This document shows, in pieces, positions 18,591 through 27,633 of a DNA stretch of 64,000 nt. A model generated the notes under the pieces. The model had not been told where the DNA came from and did not search any database. It worked only from the letters and a program-made list of their open reading frames with translations. This DNA is from Pristimantibacillus sp052113225 (GTDB lineage Bacteria > Bacillota > Bacilli > Paenibacillales > Paenibacillaceae). The stretch covers positions 248,001 to 312,000 of the forward strand of contig NZ_JBFRCT010000007.1 in the NCBI RefSeq assembly GCF_052113225.1. The letters are read 5' to 3'. The position numbers and the translations under genes were made by a program. Position 1 is the first letter of the stretch, and each line of letters starts with the position of its first letter.

Positions 18591-19481
18591 ATGCAATCAT
18601 CAGGTAAAGTTTATCAATGGCTTCTCAACATCGTCATGCTTGTATTTACGCTGTTCTGCCTCATGCCGATCTGGCTGCTGTTTTCTTCTTCCTTGACCGA
18701 CGATATGGAGCTTGTCCGCAGCGGCTATGCTTTTTTCCCAGATCATATCAGCTTTTCGGCCTATCAATATTTGTGGAATACGCATTCAGAAATTATTAGA
18801 GCTTACAGCATTACCATTCTTACTACGGTCATTGGCACGGCAGCCGGATTGTCGCTTACCGCCATGGTGGCGTACCCGCTGTCCCGAATAGAGATGCCTT
18901 TCCGCAATTCTCTCGCGTTTTATGTCTTTTTCACCATGCTGTTTAACGGAGGGCTGGTGCCTTCATACCTGCTTTACACGAACTATTTCGATTTTAAAAA
19001 TACACTTCTTGCTCTGATTATCCCCGGCTTGTTAATGAACGGATTTTTCATTATCCTGATGCGCACCTTTTTCGCGACCTCAATCCCTACGGCGATTATC
19101 GAATCGGCTTATATCGACGGGGCGAAGGAATGGAAAATTTTCTACCGGATTGTCCTGCCGCTCTCGACTCCGGTGCTGGCTACAGTAGGCCTGTTCTATG
19201 TCATCCTGTACTGGAACGACTGGTTTAACGGCCTCATTTATTTAACGGACAGCAAATATTACAGCTTGCAGAATTTGCTTAACCGGATCCTGCTGGATAT
19301 TCAATACCTGCAATCCTCCACGCAGGCAGGCAGCCAAACCAGTGATCTGGCGGCCAGAATACCTCTCGCATCAATGCGTATGGCTATGGCGGTTATTGGG
19401 GTCATTCCGCTGCTCATTGCTTATCCGTTCTTCCAGAAATATTTTGCTAAAGGCCTGACGGTCGGAGCCGTAAAAGGATAA
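18591..19481 (+). CDS. Sugar ABC transporter permease (LplC/YtcP-like)
   Basis: A 296-residue MalG-type permease with six membrane segments and the EAA loop ESAYIDGAKEWKIFYRIVLP. The C-terminus FFQKYFAKGLTVGAVKG is characteristic of the LplC/YtcP group, which imports oligosaccharides or their derivatives. AAAGGGGAAGG is about 7 nt upstream of the ATG. It pairs with the preceding permease to form the membrane channel. A 117-nt gap holding a hairpin and a cre-like site separates it from the binding-protein gene. Confidence 0.92.
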   Translation: MQSSGKVYQWLLNIVMLVFTLFCLMPIWLLFSSSLTDDMELVRSGYAFFPDHISFSAYQYLWNTHSEIIRAYSITILTTVIGTAAGLSLTAMVAYPLSRIEMPFRNSLAFYVFFTMLFNGGLVPSYLLYTNYFDFKNTLLALIIPGLLMNGFFIILMRTFFATSIPTAIIESAYIDGAKEWKIFYRIVLPLSTPVLATVGLFYVILYWNDWFNGLIYLTDSKYYSLQNLLNRILLDIQYLQSSTQAGSQTSDLAARIPLASMRMAMAVIGVIPLLIAYPFFQKYFAKGLTVGAVKG

Positions 19482-19516
19482 CAGCCTGTCCTGAAAATCG
19501 AAAGCGGCTGTTCGGA

Positions 19517-19555
19517 AATAGGAAAGCCCGGATTAATGGTTTCCGTTATCCTATT
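19517..19555 (+). other. Inverted repeat between permease and binding-protein genes
   Basis: AATAGGA (19517-19523) pairs with TCCTATT (19549-19555). There is no T tract, so it is more likely an mRNA processing or stability element than a terminator. Such a structure could raise the binding protein level over the permeases. Confidence 0.4.
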
Positions 19556-19558
19556 GCT

Positions 19559-19572
19559 TGTAATCGCTTGCA
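19559..19572 (+). promoter_or_regulatory. Candidate CcpA cre site before the binding-protein gene
   Basis: TGTAATCGCTTGCA fits TGWAANCGNTNNCA without mismatch and differs from the stricter Bacillus consensus at one position. It lies 27 nt before the binding-protein start, inside the presumed transcript, where a bound CcpA could act as a roadblock or repress a local promoter. Confidence 0.5.
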
Positions 19573-19598
19573 GAAAAATAAATTGGGAGGTCATTGGG

Positions 19599-21155
19599 AT
19601 GAAAAAGATGCGTTCTGTAGGTTTGGCTTTAGCGCTGACATTGTCCGTTACGGCACTTGGCGCATGCAGCGGAGGGAACAACGGCGGAAATAGCGCAAAC
19701 GGCGGCACGGCTAACAACGGGTCAGGCAAAGAGGCCAGTTCGAACGGTTCCGCAAGTCAGGAGCTGAAGCCGGTGAAGCTCGTGATGGTCTTTCCGGCTG
19801 CGGGAGAGCCAAAGGATATGCAGCAAGTCTCCGATGAGATTAACAAGATTACGAAAGAGAAAATCAATGCAACGGTTAAGCTGGTTCCGATCGGATGGGG
19901 CGCCTGGACACAGCAGAGAACGCTAATGATGTCGGGCAAAGAGCAAGTAGACTTGATTCTAAGCGGACTCGGAACCTACAGCCAGGATGTGGCGAAAGGC
20001 CAGTTCCTCGAGCTTAACGATTATTTGGAAAATGAAGGACATGGCATTAAAGAAGCGCTGGACAACCTTGATCCCGGCTTTCTGAACGCAACGAAAATCG
20101 ACGGCAAGATTTATGCCGTTCCAAGCATCAGGGACTTGGCCGCGGATTTCGGCATTACGATGCGCAAGGATTTGGTAGACAAATATAACATTGATACGAC
20201 CTCGATCAAATCCCTTGACGATCTGGATGCGATATTCAAAACGATCAAGGACAATGAGCCTGGCGTCGTTCCAACAGTGAAGTATGGCAACTCGATTATC
20301 GACATCTACGTGCGAAGCGCGTTTGACACATTAAGTGATGGGCTCGGCGTACTTCCTGGTAATGACAATAACTTGAAGCTCGTTGACATGTATGAGGCAC
20401 CGGAATATAAAGAGATGCTGAATACAGTAAGAAGATGGTATTTGGCCGGCTACATTGCGAAGGATGCTGCTACAAGCACCGAAACGCAATACAACATGGT
20501 GAAATCGGGCAAAGCGTTCTCGTGGATTTCCCATATGAAGCCGGGTATTGAAACCCAGGAGTCAAGAAATACGGCGAAAGAAATGATATCGATACATTTC
20601 AAACCGGCGATTTCAACGACGAGTGATATCACCTCCATTATGTGGAGTGTAGCAAGAAACTCCGCAGATCCTTCGCGAGCTATGATGCTGCTTAATCTGC
20701 TGTATACAGACAAGGATCTCATTAATCTGTTTGACTACGGGATTGAAGGCAAGCATTACACGAAGGTATCGGACAATGTGATCGATTTCCCTCAAGGCAT
20801 CGATGCTACCAACTCCGGCTATAACCTTCAACTGGGCTGGATGTTTGGCAATCAGTCGCTTTCCTACATCTGGAATGGGGATAGCCCAGATCTGTGGAAT
20901 GAGCTAATGGAATTCAACAAGAACGCTACGAAATCAAAAGCATTGGGCTTCAACTTTAATGCCGATGCCGTGAAATCGGAGATTGCAGCCGTTACCAACG
21001 TTACGAATCAATATAAGGTCGCTCTTGAGACAGGTACGGTTGATCCGGAGACCCAGCTGCCTAAATTTATTGATCAACTGAAAGCAGCGGGAATCGATAA
21101 GATTATCGCCGAGAAGCAAAAGCAGCTGGATGCCTGGGCTGCAACAAACGGCTAG
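19599..21155 (+). CDS. Sugar ABC transporter substrate-binding lipoprotein
   Basis: A 518-residue extracellular solute-binding lipoprotein (family 1, LipO-like). ATG 19599 is preferred to the upstream in-frame start at 19536, because TGGGAGG lies about 9 nt before it and the protein then begins MKKMRSVG with lipobox LGAC (Cys about 24). A Gly/Asn/Ser-rich linker (residues 26-50) tethers the binding domain. It delivers the sugar to the two permeases encoded upstream. The size is that of the LplA/YtcQ group rather than the ~420-residue maltose type. The ligand is unknown; the two GH3 enzymes suggest a beta-linked gluco-oligosaccharide. Confidence 0.92.
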   Translation: MKKMRSVGLALALTLSVTALGACSGGNNGGNSANGGTANNGSGKEASSNGSASQELKPVKLVMVFPAAGEPKDMQQVSDEINKITKEKINATVKLVPIGWGAWTQQRTLMMSGKEQVDLILSGLGTYSQDVAKGQFLELNDYLENEGHGIKEALDNLDPGFLNATKIDGKIYAVPSIRDLAADFGITMRKDLVDKYNIDTTSIKSLDDLDAIFKTIKDNEPGVVPTVKYGNSIIDIYVRSAFDTLSDGLGVLPGNDNNLKLVDMYEAPEYKEMLNTVRRWYLAGYIAKDAATSTETQYNMVKSGKAFSWISHMKPGIETQESRNTAKEMISIHFKPAISTTSDITSIMWSVARNSADPSRAMMLLNLLYTDKDLINLFDYGIEGKHYTKVSDNVIDFPQGIDATNSGYNLQLGWMFGNQSLSYIWNGDSPDLWNELMEFNKNATKSKALGFNFNADAVKSEIAAVTNVTNQYKVALETGTVDPETQLPKFIDQLKAAGIDKIIAEKQKQLDAWAATNG

Positions 21156-21166
21156 GAGGAACAGAA

Positions 21167-23428
21167 ATGAACAACCCGAATGCTGCAGCACTTGAAACGG
21201 CGAATATTCAATATGTAACCAATGAAGGCGGTCCAACACTGGGGTATTGCACGGCTTCCGGCGTCAAGATCATAGAGCGGGACGGACTTAAGTTTAAGGA
21301 TTTAAGCAAGGACGGACAATTGCATCCCTACGAGGATTGGAGACTGTCTGCCGACGATCGGGCGAGGGATCTCGCCTCCCGGATGACGATCGAGCAGATT
21401 GCCGGGCTCATGCTGTACAGCAGCCATCAGAGCGTACCTTCACCAAGCGCGGGTTTCTTCTCTGGAACCTACGGAGGCAAGCCTTTCGAGGAAGCCTCCG
21501 TGAAAGCATGGACGCTCAGCGATCAGCAGCTTGCCTTTCTCGGGCGCGATTACGTACTGCATGTTCTCGTCATGGCGCTTAGCGGGAATAAAGACGGTGC
21601 GCTTTGGAGCAACCAGATGCAGGCATTTGCGGAAGCCGAGAGCTTGGGTATCCCGGTGAACATCAGCTCTGACCCTCGTCACGGCATCGATATTGGCGCG
21701 GAGTTTACTGGTGGAGCGGGCAGTCGCATTTCGAAGTGGCCGGAGATGCTGGGACTCGCAGCGACGTTTGACCCAAGTATCGTCCAGCAGTTCGGAGAAA
21801 TCGCTTCCCAGGAATATCGTGCCCTCGGGATCACCACGGCATTGTCGCCGCAAATCGATATCGCGACCGATCCCCGCTGGTTCAGGTTCAGCGGTACGTT
21901 TGGCGAGGATCCTCTTCTCTCTACGGACATGGCCCGTGCCTACGTGGACGGGTTCCAGACATCGGATGTCGGATCGACAGACGGCTGGGGGCCGGGCAGC
22001 GTCAATGCCATGGTGAAGCATTGGCCAGGCGGCGGTTCCGGAGAAGGTGGAAGGGACGCGCATTTCGGATTTGGTAAATACGCTGTCTATCCCGGCAATA
22101 ACTTCGAGGAGCATCTCGAGCCGTTTGTAAACGGTGCCTTTAAGCTGGATGGCAAGACTGGAGAAGCATCCGCAGTTATGCCTTATTATACGATCTCTCA
22201 TGAACGGGACAGCGTAAATGGCGAGAATGTAGGGAATTCGTACAACAAGTATCTCATTACCGACCTGCTTCGAGAGAAATACGGCTATGACGGCGTCGTC
22301 TGCACGGACTGGAACATTACGGCGGATGAAGGAGCGGCCATCGAATCCATGTTTGGCGGGAAATCATGGGGAGTAGAAGAGCTTTCCGTCGCTGAGCGTC
22401 ACTACAAGCTTATTATGGCGGGCGTCGACCAGTTTGGCGGCAACAATGACTCTCTGCCGGTGCTGGAAGCCTACCGGATGGGTGTTGCTGAGCACGGGGA
22501 GGCGTATATGCGGGAACGGTTCGAGAAATCGGCCGTTCGCCTGCTGAAGAACATTTTCCGCGTTGGCCTGTTCGAGAATCCATACCTGGATGCGGATCAC
22601 AGCGAGAAGCTTGTCGCCAGTGAGCCATTCGTTAGCGCAGGTCATGAAGCTCAGCTTAAATCGGTCGTCATGGTGAAAAATAAAGATCAGGTGCTGCCGA
22701 TTAAGCCTCGCAGCCGCGTGTATATCCCCAATCGATATACGGCGCCGGAGAAGCACTTTATCGGTTTCACCATCCCCGAACGCAATGAGTCTCCGATCGA
22801 TCTGGAGATGGCTGCCGAGTACTTTGAAATCGTTGATGATCCAAGCAAAGCGGATTTCGCAATCGTGGCGATTCGCGGCGCGAGAGCAGGCTTGGGCTAC
22901 AGCCAGGAGGACGTGGCTGCCGGAGGAACTGGCTACGTGCCGATCAGCTTGCAATACAGACCTTATACGGCTGATCATGCCCGCGAGATAAGCATCACAG
23001 GCGATGCTAGAGAACGCGATGTGTTAAACCGCTCGTACAAAGGCAAGTCTGTAACGACGCATAACGAATCCGATTTGGATCTTGTTCTCGAAACGAAGCG
23101 ATTAATGGGAGAAAAGCCGGTTATCGTCACGTTGTTCCTCGTGAATCCGACCGTTACAGAAGAATTCGAGAGCTCAGCCGATGGGATTCTCGTTCACTTT
23201 GGTTCCAGCGACAGGGCAATCCTGGAGCTGTTGTCCGGTCAAGCGGAGCCGTCGGGCTTGCTGCCGCTGCAATTGCCGGCGAACATGAGAACGGTAGAAG
23301 AGCAGCTTGAGGATGTGCCTCATGACATGGTATGCCATATCGATTCAGAGAATCATTGCTATGATTTTGCGTTCGGTATGAATTGGGAAGGCGTCATCGA
23401 AGATGACCGTACGCGGAAATACGCGTAG
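21167..23428 (+). CDS. GH3 family glycoside hydrolase (second copy, divergent)
   Basis: A 753-residue GH3 enzyme only distantly like the one at 9486. The barrel domain has KHWPGGGSGEGGRDAH (catalytic Lys-His segment) and nucleophile Asp381 in VVCTDWN. The second domain lacks the ESEGxDR acid/base motif seen in the first enzyme, and no Fn3-like domain is present. It resembles the long GH3 group in which the acid/base residue lies elsewhere. No signal peptide is present. AGGAGG lies 6 nt upstream, and the gene starts 11 bp after the binding-protein stop, so the two are co-transcribed. It probably processes the imported oligosaccharide. The Asp and Lys/His identifications are by motif only. Confidence 0.85.
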   Translation: MNNPNAAALETANIQYVTNEGGPTLGYCTASGVKIIERDGLKFKDLSKDGQLHPYEDWRLSADDRARDLASRMTIEQIAGLMLYSSHQSVPSPSAGFFSGTYGGKPFEEASVKAWTLSDQQLAFLGRDYVLHVLVMALSGNKDGALWSNQMQAFAEAESLGIPVNISSDPRHGIDIGAEFTGGAGSRISKWPEMLGLAATFDPSIVQQFGEIASQEYRALGITTALSPQIDIATDPRWFRFSGTFGEDPLLSTDMARAYVDGFQTSDVGSTDGWGPGSVNAMVKHWPGGGSGEGGRDAHFGFGKYAVYPGNNFEEHLEPFVNGAFKLDGKTGEASAVMPYYTISHERDSVNGENVGNSYNKYLITDLLREKYGYDGVVCTDWNITADEGAAIESMFGGKSWGVEELSVAERHYKLIMAGVDQFGGNNDSLPVLEAYRMGVAEHGEAYMRERFEKSAVRLLKNIFRVGLFENPYLDADHSEKLVASEPFVSAGHEAQLKSVVMVKNKDQVLPIKPRSRVYIPNRYTAPEKHFIGFTIPERNESPIDLEMAAEYFEIVDDPSKADFAIVAIRGARAGLGYSQEDVAAGGTGYVPISLQYRPYTADHAREISITGDARERDVLNRSYKGKSVTTHNESDLDLVLETKRLMGEKPVIVTLFLVNPTVTEEFESSADGILVHFGSSDRAILELLSGQAEPSGLLPLQLPANMRTVEEQLEDVPHDMVCHIDSENHCYDFAFGMNWEGVIEDDRTRKYA

Positions 23429-23474
23429 AAACCGTCTGTAATAAATGTTGAGCGTGAGTCACTCTTAATGACAC

Positions 23475-23520
23475 AAAAACTCCCTTCAAGCTGCGATATA
23501 GCAACGGAAGGGAGTTTTTT
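23475..23520. terminator. Bidirectional terminator between the second GH3 gene and the SLH protein gene
   Basis: AAAAACTCCCTTC pairs with GAAGGGAGTTTTTT, with a T tract on both strands. It ends two convergent genes. Confidence 0.88.
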
Positions 23521-23521
23521 G

Positions 23522-26443
23522 TTAGATAGTTAAGGCTTCAAACAAGGTATAAGCGACCTTCACCGCTTCGGCGCGGGTTAAGGTGTCATCCGGGCGGAAG
23601 GTGCCGTCCGGATAACCGCTCACGATACCCGAGGCCGTGGCTTGACCTACTGCATCAAGAGCCCAAGCTGGGATACCTGCTGCATCGGTGAATGTCTTGC
23701 TTGTGCCAGATGGGGCAAGGCCGGCAGCCTTCAGAACGCGCGCGGCAATTACTGCGATTTCGGCGCGTGTGATTCGCTGCGAAGCGTTGAAGACGGAGCC
23801 GTCTTTGGTATCAAAGCCGGTTACATAGCCCGCATCGGTGGCAGCTTTTACTTGTGCCTTGGCCCATGCTGGTATAAGGCTGTCATCGGCGAAGGTAGTT
23901 GCACCAGGTGCTTCAGGCAGTCCAAGCGAGTCCGCCAGCAGCTTCACCCATTCGGCACGGGTGACTGGCTGGTCCGGACGGAACATTCCATCTTCGTAAC
24001 CGGAGATCACTCCCATACCGATTAAGCGGTCGGCGTAAGGTTTTGCCCACGATGTGGTCAGATCCGAGAAGGCTTGAGGCGCGTAGCCGAACACTCCGAA
24101 TTTCGTGAAATGCTTAACGTCGACGGTAATGGTCGGTCCGTTTGCTTTACCTCCGAGGAAGATCCATTTCTTCAACTTTTCGTTGTAGTAGTACACGGCA
24201 GGCTGACTGTTTGGTGCAGTCGATTTCATTGCGTAGTTAAATGTCAGTTCAACTGGCTTGCCAAACGTCGTGCCCGCATTGCTGGTCATCTCGACGATTG
24301 GGCTCAGCGCCTGCAGATTGCCAAGCGGAGGCTGTTGCCCTGAAGAGAGAACCTGCGCGCCGATTGTTCCGTTCGAAGATACGGCCCCTGCCGGTATCTT
24401 GAAGGAGATAACGTCTTTCAAGCTGCCCTCTGCACCTTTTGCCGGGTCAATGTTTACGGAAACGGATGTTGCCGGCGAATTGTCAGGTGGAGATGGATTT
24501 CCGCCGCCGCCCGGAGTCGAAGTTGAAGTCTGTGCCTTTATCGTCAATACAAAGGTTTTGGAATCCGATAATTCGCCGCGCGTTGCAGTTGCTTTGAGCT
24601 TAACGGAAGCGTTAGCTTGTCCCGCGCTTGGGCGGTTTACTTTGACGATGCCATTCTCGATTGTAACCGCGTTTGATGAGTCGGCTGTCTCTTCCCAAGA
24701 TATTGCCGCACCGTGCTCTCCTTCAGAAGGAAGAGTGATATTTTCGGTAACCGCGTCAACATTGCCAAGAGTCAGCTTTTCGAGCGTATCCTTAATTGCT
24801 TGCTCGTTGGTGTATGCAGCTGTATCCACAAAGATTGGATTCGAGTAGAACCACAGGTCCTTGTAGTTGCGGTCGTTAATCTCTTTGAAACGTGCAGCTG
24901 CATCTGCCGTTGTTGTTTTTGGATCGATCAGCGGGTTGCCGTCCAGCGTCTCTCCCGGTACGTTCATACCGAGATTCGTGCCTCTCAGGCGGAAATACTG
25001 ATCTTTGCTTGCCTTCGGCAGGTCGTAGGTAATGACGTTATAGCCGTTCTCATCCGTTGCCCAATCTTCGCTCGTGAACGTAGCGACGACGCGAGTAGTA
25101 TCATTTGTATCCTTATCGTAAGCTGGCGTTCCTTTCTCCGCTAGTCCTGTCACATCGCCCGCGATTAGGTCGATATGATCGACAGAGGGTTTCATGTTGC
25201 CGGATTGGCCGCTGTTGATTGGATTCTCATAATTATTGGTTTCTGGGCTTTTGAATTTGATGGTAAGGGTAAGCTTATCGCCTTCAGTCGCCTGCAGGCT
25301 CTCGCCCATTTCGGCGTCCGTGCCGCCGTCCGCGATGTTGAAGTCCAGCGCGTTGATCAGATCGCCAAAGACAGAGAACGTTTTGCCCGAACGCATGCCG
25401 TCCAAAATATCTTGAACGGATTGTCCTTCACTCCAAATATAGTTTTTAGCGTATTCACCCGGCCAATAGCCGCTTGAATTGGTGTCAATGGTTTTGAAAT
25501 GGTAGTCCGAGTTAGCGAAATTCCAGAACTTACGGCCTTCGCCAAGCAGGGAATCCCAGACGCCGCCGACCTTTGCGACCATGTAATCGACACCGCCATA
25601 CGAACGGTTCTTATAATTGTCGTTAGCCGTTGGGTTAGCTGGATCATACGCCGAGTTGTAACCGCCACGGTCCGGCTCCATTTGGTTGCCGAGCATCCCT
25701 TCAAAGCCAAACGCGATATCAGGGGCAGCATTATTAAAATCACGGAAATCCGATATTTTGTATTTGCCAACACCACGGGAAGGATGATTGACGATCATGT
25801 AGCTTGATTTCGGGTAGTTCCGCTTTAACCAGTTAATAGCGGTCAAGCTGTCCGCATGGGTGGAATAGGCCCTGTCATCGGCTGCTTCCCACTGCAAAAC
25901 ATCAGCCGGATTGAACCATGTCGCATCACGGTTCGTGAACAAATATTCGAATTGGTTAGCAGCCTTAAGTGCTGCGTCGGAGCTGGGCTCATCCGTTAGG
26001 ATGCCAACGGAGCCATGTTCATGGGAAGGGATATCCCATTCGAAGCCGGAGAAAATCGTCTTGCCAGCATATTTGCCTGCCTCTTGAAGTGCCTTCGTCT
26101 TCGGAACCTGGTAATTAAGCAGACCCTTCGATAGTGGAATCGATCCGCCAGCAATTGGTGCGCCTGTATCGTCACGTCCAGAGGAGCGCAAATGATCCGC
26201 CAGCATAATGAAATCGAGGCCGTAAGTCGTCAGGCCATGGTCGAGTACCGATTCAAGAGAGCTTTGAGCATCGTCGGATTCAAACGTATGGGCATGGAAT
26301 TCGCCGGTCAACCATTGGCCTTGCGAGGCGCTGTTATCGGCGGCAGCCGCTGCTTTAGGAAGTGGAATGGTGAGCCCTGATGATAGGATACTAGCCGAGA
26401 GAACCGCCGGGAATATGATTCGAAATTGCTTGTTAAACTTCAA
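23522..26443 (-). CDS. Secreted PHP-type (CehA/McbA-like) metallohydrolase with SLH anchoring domains
   Basis: A 973-residue surface protein. TTG at 26443 is preferred to the upstream GTG codons (26458), because GGTGG then sits 9 nt before it and the protein begins MKFNKQF with a clean signal peptide ending in KAAAAA. Order: a PHP/CehA-McbA-like domain (residues ~45-370; FHAHT, DHL, NHPS and NSDYH carry likely metal ligands), an atrophied Ig-like domain (~535-640), a Pro/Gly linker, a beta domain (~660-790), and three S-layer homology domains to the C-terminus (FSDL...GYEDGMFRP; ...GYPDGTFRPDD). It is probably a wall-attached phosphoesterase; the substrate is unknown. It lies between two carbohydrate gene groups on the opposite strand. 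Confidence 0.8.
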   Translation of the reverse strand: MKFNKQFRIIFPAVLSASILSSGLTIPLPKAAAAADNSASQGQWLTGEFHAHTFESDDAQSSLESVLDHGLTTYGLDFIMLADHLRSSGRDDTGAPIAGGSIPLSKGLLNYQVPKTKALQEAGKYAGKTIFSGFEWDIPSHEHGSVGILTDEPSSDAALKAANQFEYLFTNRDATWFNPADVLQWEAADDRAYSTHADSLTAINWLKRNYPKSSYMIVNHPSRGVGKYKISDFRDFNNAAPDIAFGFEGMLGNQMEPDRGGYNSAYDPANPTANDNYKNRSYGGVDYMVAKVGGVWDSLLGEGRKFWNFANSDYHFKTIDTNSSGYWPGEYAKNYIWSEGQSVQDILDGMRSGKTFSVFGDLINALDFNIADGGTDAEMGESLQATEGDKLTLTIKFKSPETNNYENPINSGQSGNMKPSVDHIDLIAGDVTGLAEKGTPAYDKDTNDTTRVVATFTSEDWATDENGYNVITYDLPKASKDQYFRLRGTNLGMNVPGETLDGNPLIDPKTTTADAAARFKEINDRNYKDLWFYSNPIFVDTAAYTNEQAIKDTLEKLTLGNVDAVTENITLPSEGEHGAAISWEETADSSNAVTIENGIVKVNRPSAGQANASVKLKATATRGELSDSKTFVLTIKAQTSTSTPGGGGNPSPPDNSPATSVSVNIDPAKGAEGSLKDVISFKIPAGAVSSNGTIGAQVLSSGQQPPLGNLQALSPIVEMTSNAGTTFGKPVELTFNYAMKSTAPNSQPAVYYYNEKLKKWIFLGGKANGPTITVDVKHFTKFGVFGYAPQAFSDLTTSWAKPYADRLIGMGVISGYEDGMFRPDQPVTRAEWVKLLADSLGLPEAPGATTFADDSLIPAWAKAQVKAATDAGYVTGFDTKDGSVFNASQRITRAEIAVIAARVLKAAGLAPSGTSKTFTDAAGIPAWALDAVGQATASGIVSGYPDGTFRPDDTLTRAEAVKVAYTLFEALTI

Positions 26444-26660
26444 AATGTCATGCACCACCAGTCTATGAATGTGTTGCCCAAAGATGAAGTAGGGGCACTA
26501 TGAGTGTACAAGCCCAGTATCAGGGGGGTGTTAGGATAGGCAGTAGATTTGTTAGTGGGAGGTAAATCTTTGACGTCGGTACCGGCTCTCAGCTCTATCA
26601 CCCCACTAGACGCCAGTGCTATACTACAACCAACCACACTTACGATCAGGAGGTATGCCC

Positions 26661-27518
26661 GTGAACCCAACCGCTCCCGTGACGCGAGACCTTATCGATC
26701 TCCCGCCAACATTCCCCATTGTTATTTCTCAGACGGAAGGCGTGAGCCCGTTGTTCCAGCGGCTGCACTGGCATACGACTCTTGAGATTAACTATATCAG
26801 CCGGGGAAGCGGCTATTATCTGATTAACGGTACACGGTACGACTTCCAAGAGGGGGATATTATCCTCATCAACTCGAATGATCTGCATCGTGCTTTTGAG
26901 AACGAAGAGCTGATCATGACCGTGATCATGTTTGATCCGGCGTATTTTGCACTAGAGCAGCGTTACGATACGGAGCTCCTTATCCCGTTTCGTGAGATCG
27001 GCATGCGCTTCGATAACCTGCTGGACCGTGGGCATACGATGCTCTCCCGCCTTGGCGGAGCGATCGAGGAGATGCGAAGTGAGTTTTCGCGCCGGGAGCC
27101 TCATTATGAAGCCATCGTGCGATCACAGCTTGTGCAGTTCATGGCCTTTGTTAACCGGTATTTTGCCAAGGAAAAAGACCGACGTTCCTCTCATGTCCGG
27201 GGGATGGAGACCATCCGCGAGGTGTTGAATCAGATCGAAGCGGACATTGCTTATCCTTGGACTTTAAAAGAGCTTGCAGCATCAGCGCACCTCAGCCCTT
27301 CGCGCTTTAGCGCCTTGTTCGTACAGACCGTAGGCACTTCGCCGATGGACTATTTAATCCAGCTTCGTTTATCAGCGGCAGTTAATCTGCTGGAAATAAC
27401 AGACAAGAAAATTATCGAGGTCGCTGAGGAATGCGGATTCCGTAATTTATCGAACTTTAACCGGCTGTTCAAGCAGCATATCGACAAATTGCCGTCAGAG
27501 CTTCGACTACATCACTAA
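26661..27518 (+). CDS. AraC family transcriptional regulator with cupin sensor domain
   Basis: A 285-residue regulator. GTG at 26661 is favoured because CAGGAGG ends 7 nt before it; the in-frame ATG at 26655 is too close to that site. The N-terminal cupin-like domain (HWHTTLEINYISRGSGYY, then FQEGDIILINSNDLH) is the usual ligand-binding module. The C-terminal AraC domain has LAASAHLSPSRFSALF and VAEECGFRNLSNFNRLF. It is followed by a terminator, then the kinase and GH4 genes, which it probably controls. The substrate is unknown. Confidence 0.88.
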   Translation: MNPTAPVTRDLIDLPPTFPIVISQTEGVSPLFQRLHWHTTLEINYISRGSGYYLINGTRYDFQEGDIILINSNDLHRAFENEELIMTVIMFDPAYFALEQRYDTELLIPFREIGMRFDNLLDRGHTMLSRLGGAIEEMRSEFSRREPHYEAIVRSQLVQFMAFVNRYFAKEKDRRSSHVRGMETIREVLNQIEADIAYPWTLKELAASAHLSPSRFSALFVQTVGTSPMDYLIQLRLSAAVNLLEITDKKIIEVAEECGFRNLSNFNRLFKQHIDKLPSELRLHH

Positions 27519-27542
27519 CTAAAAACAGTAAGATAGTATCAG

Positions 27543-27580
27543 AACATCGTTCTTTCTCAGTAGAGGAACGGTGTTTTTTC
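27543..27580 (+). terminator. Terminator after the second AraC gene
   Basis: AACATCGTTC pairs with GAACGGTGTT (one G-T pair) and is followed by six T. Confidence 0.8.
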
Positions 27581-27633
27581 TTTTATGCTCTTAGTAGATA
27601 TAAGAAGACTATGTCGTCAGGAGCGTGGCTATT

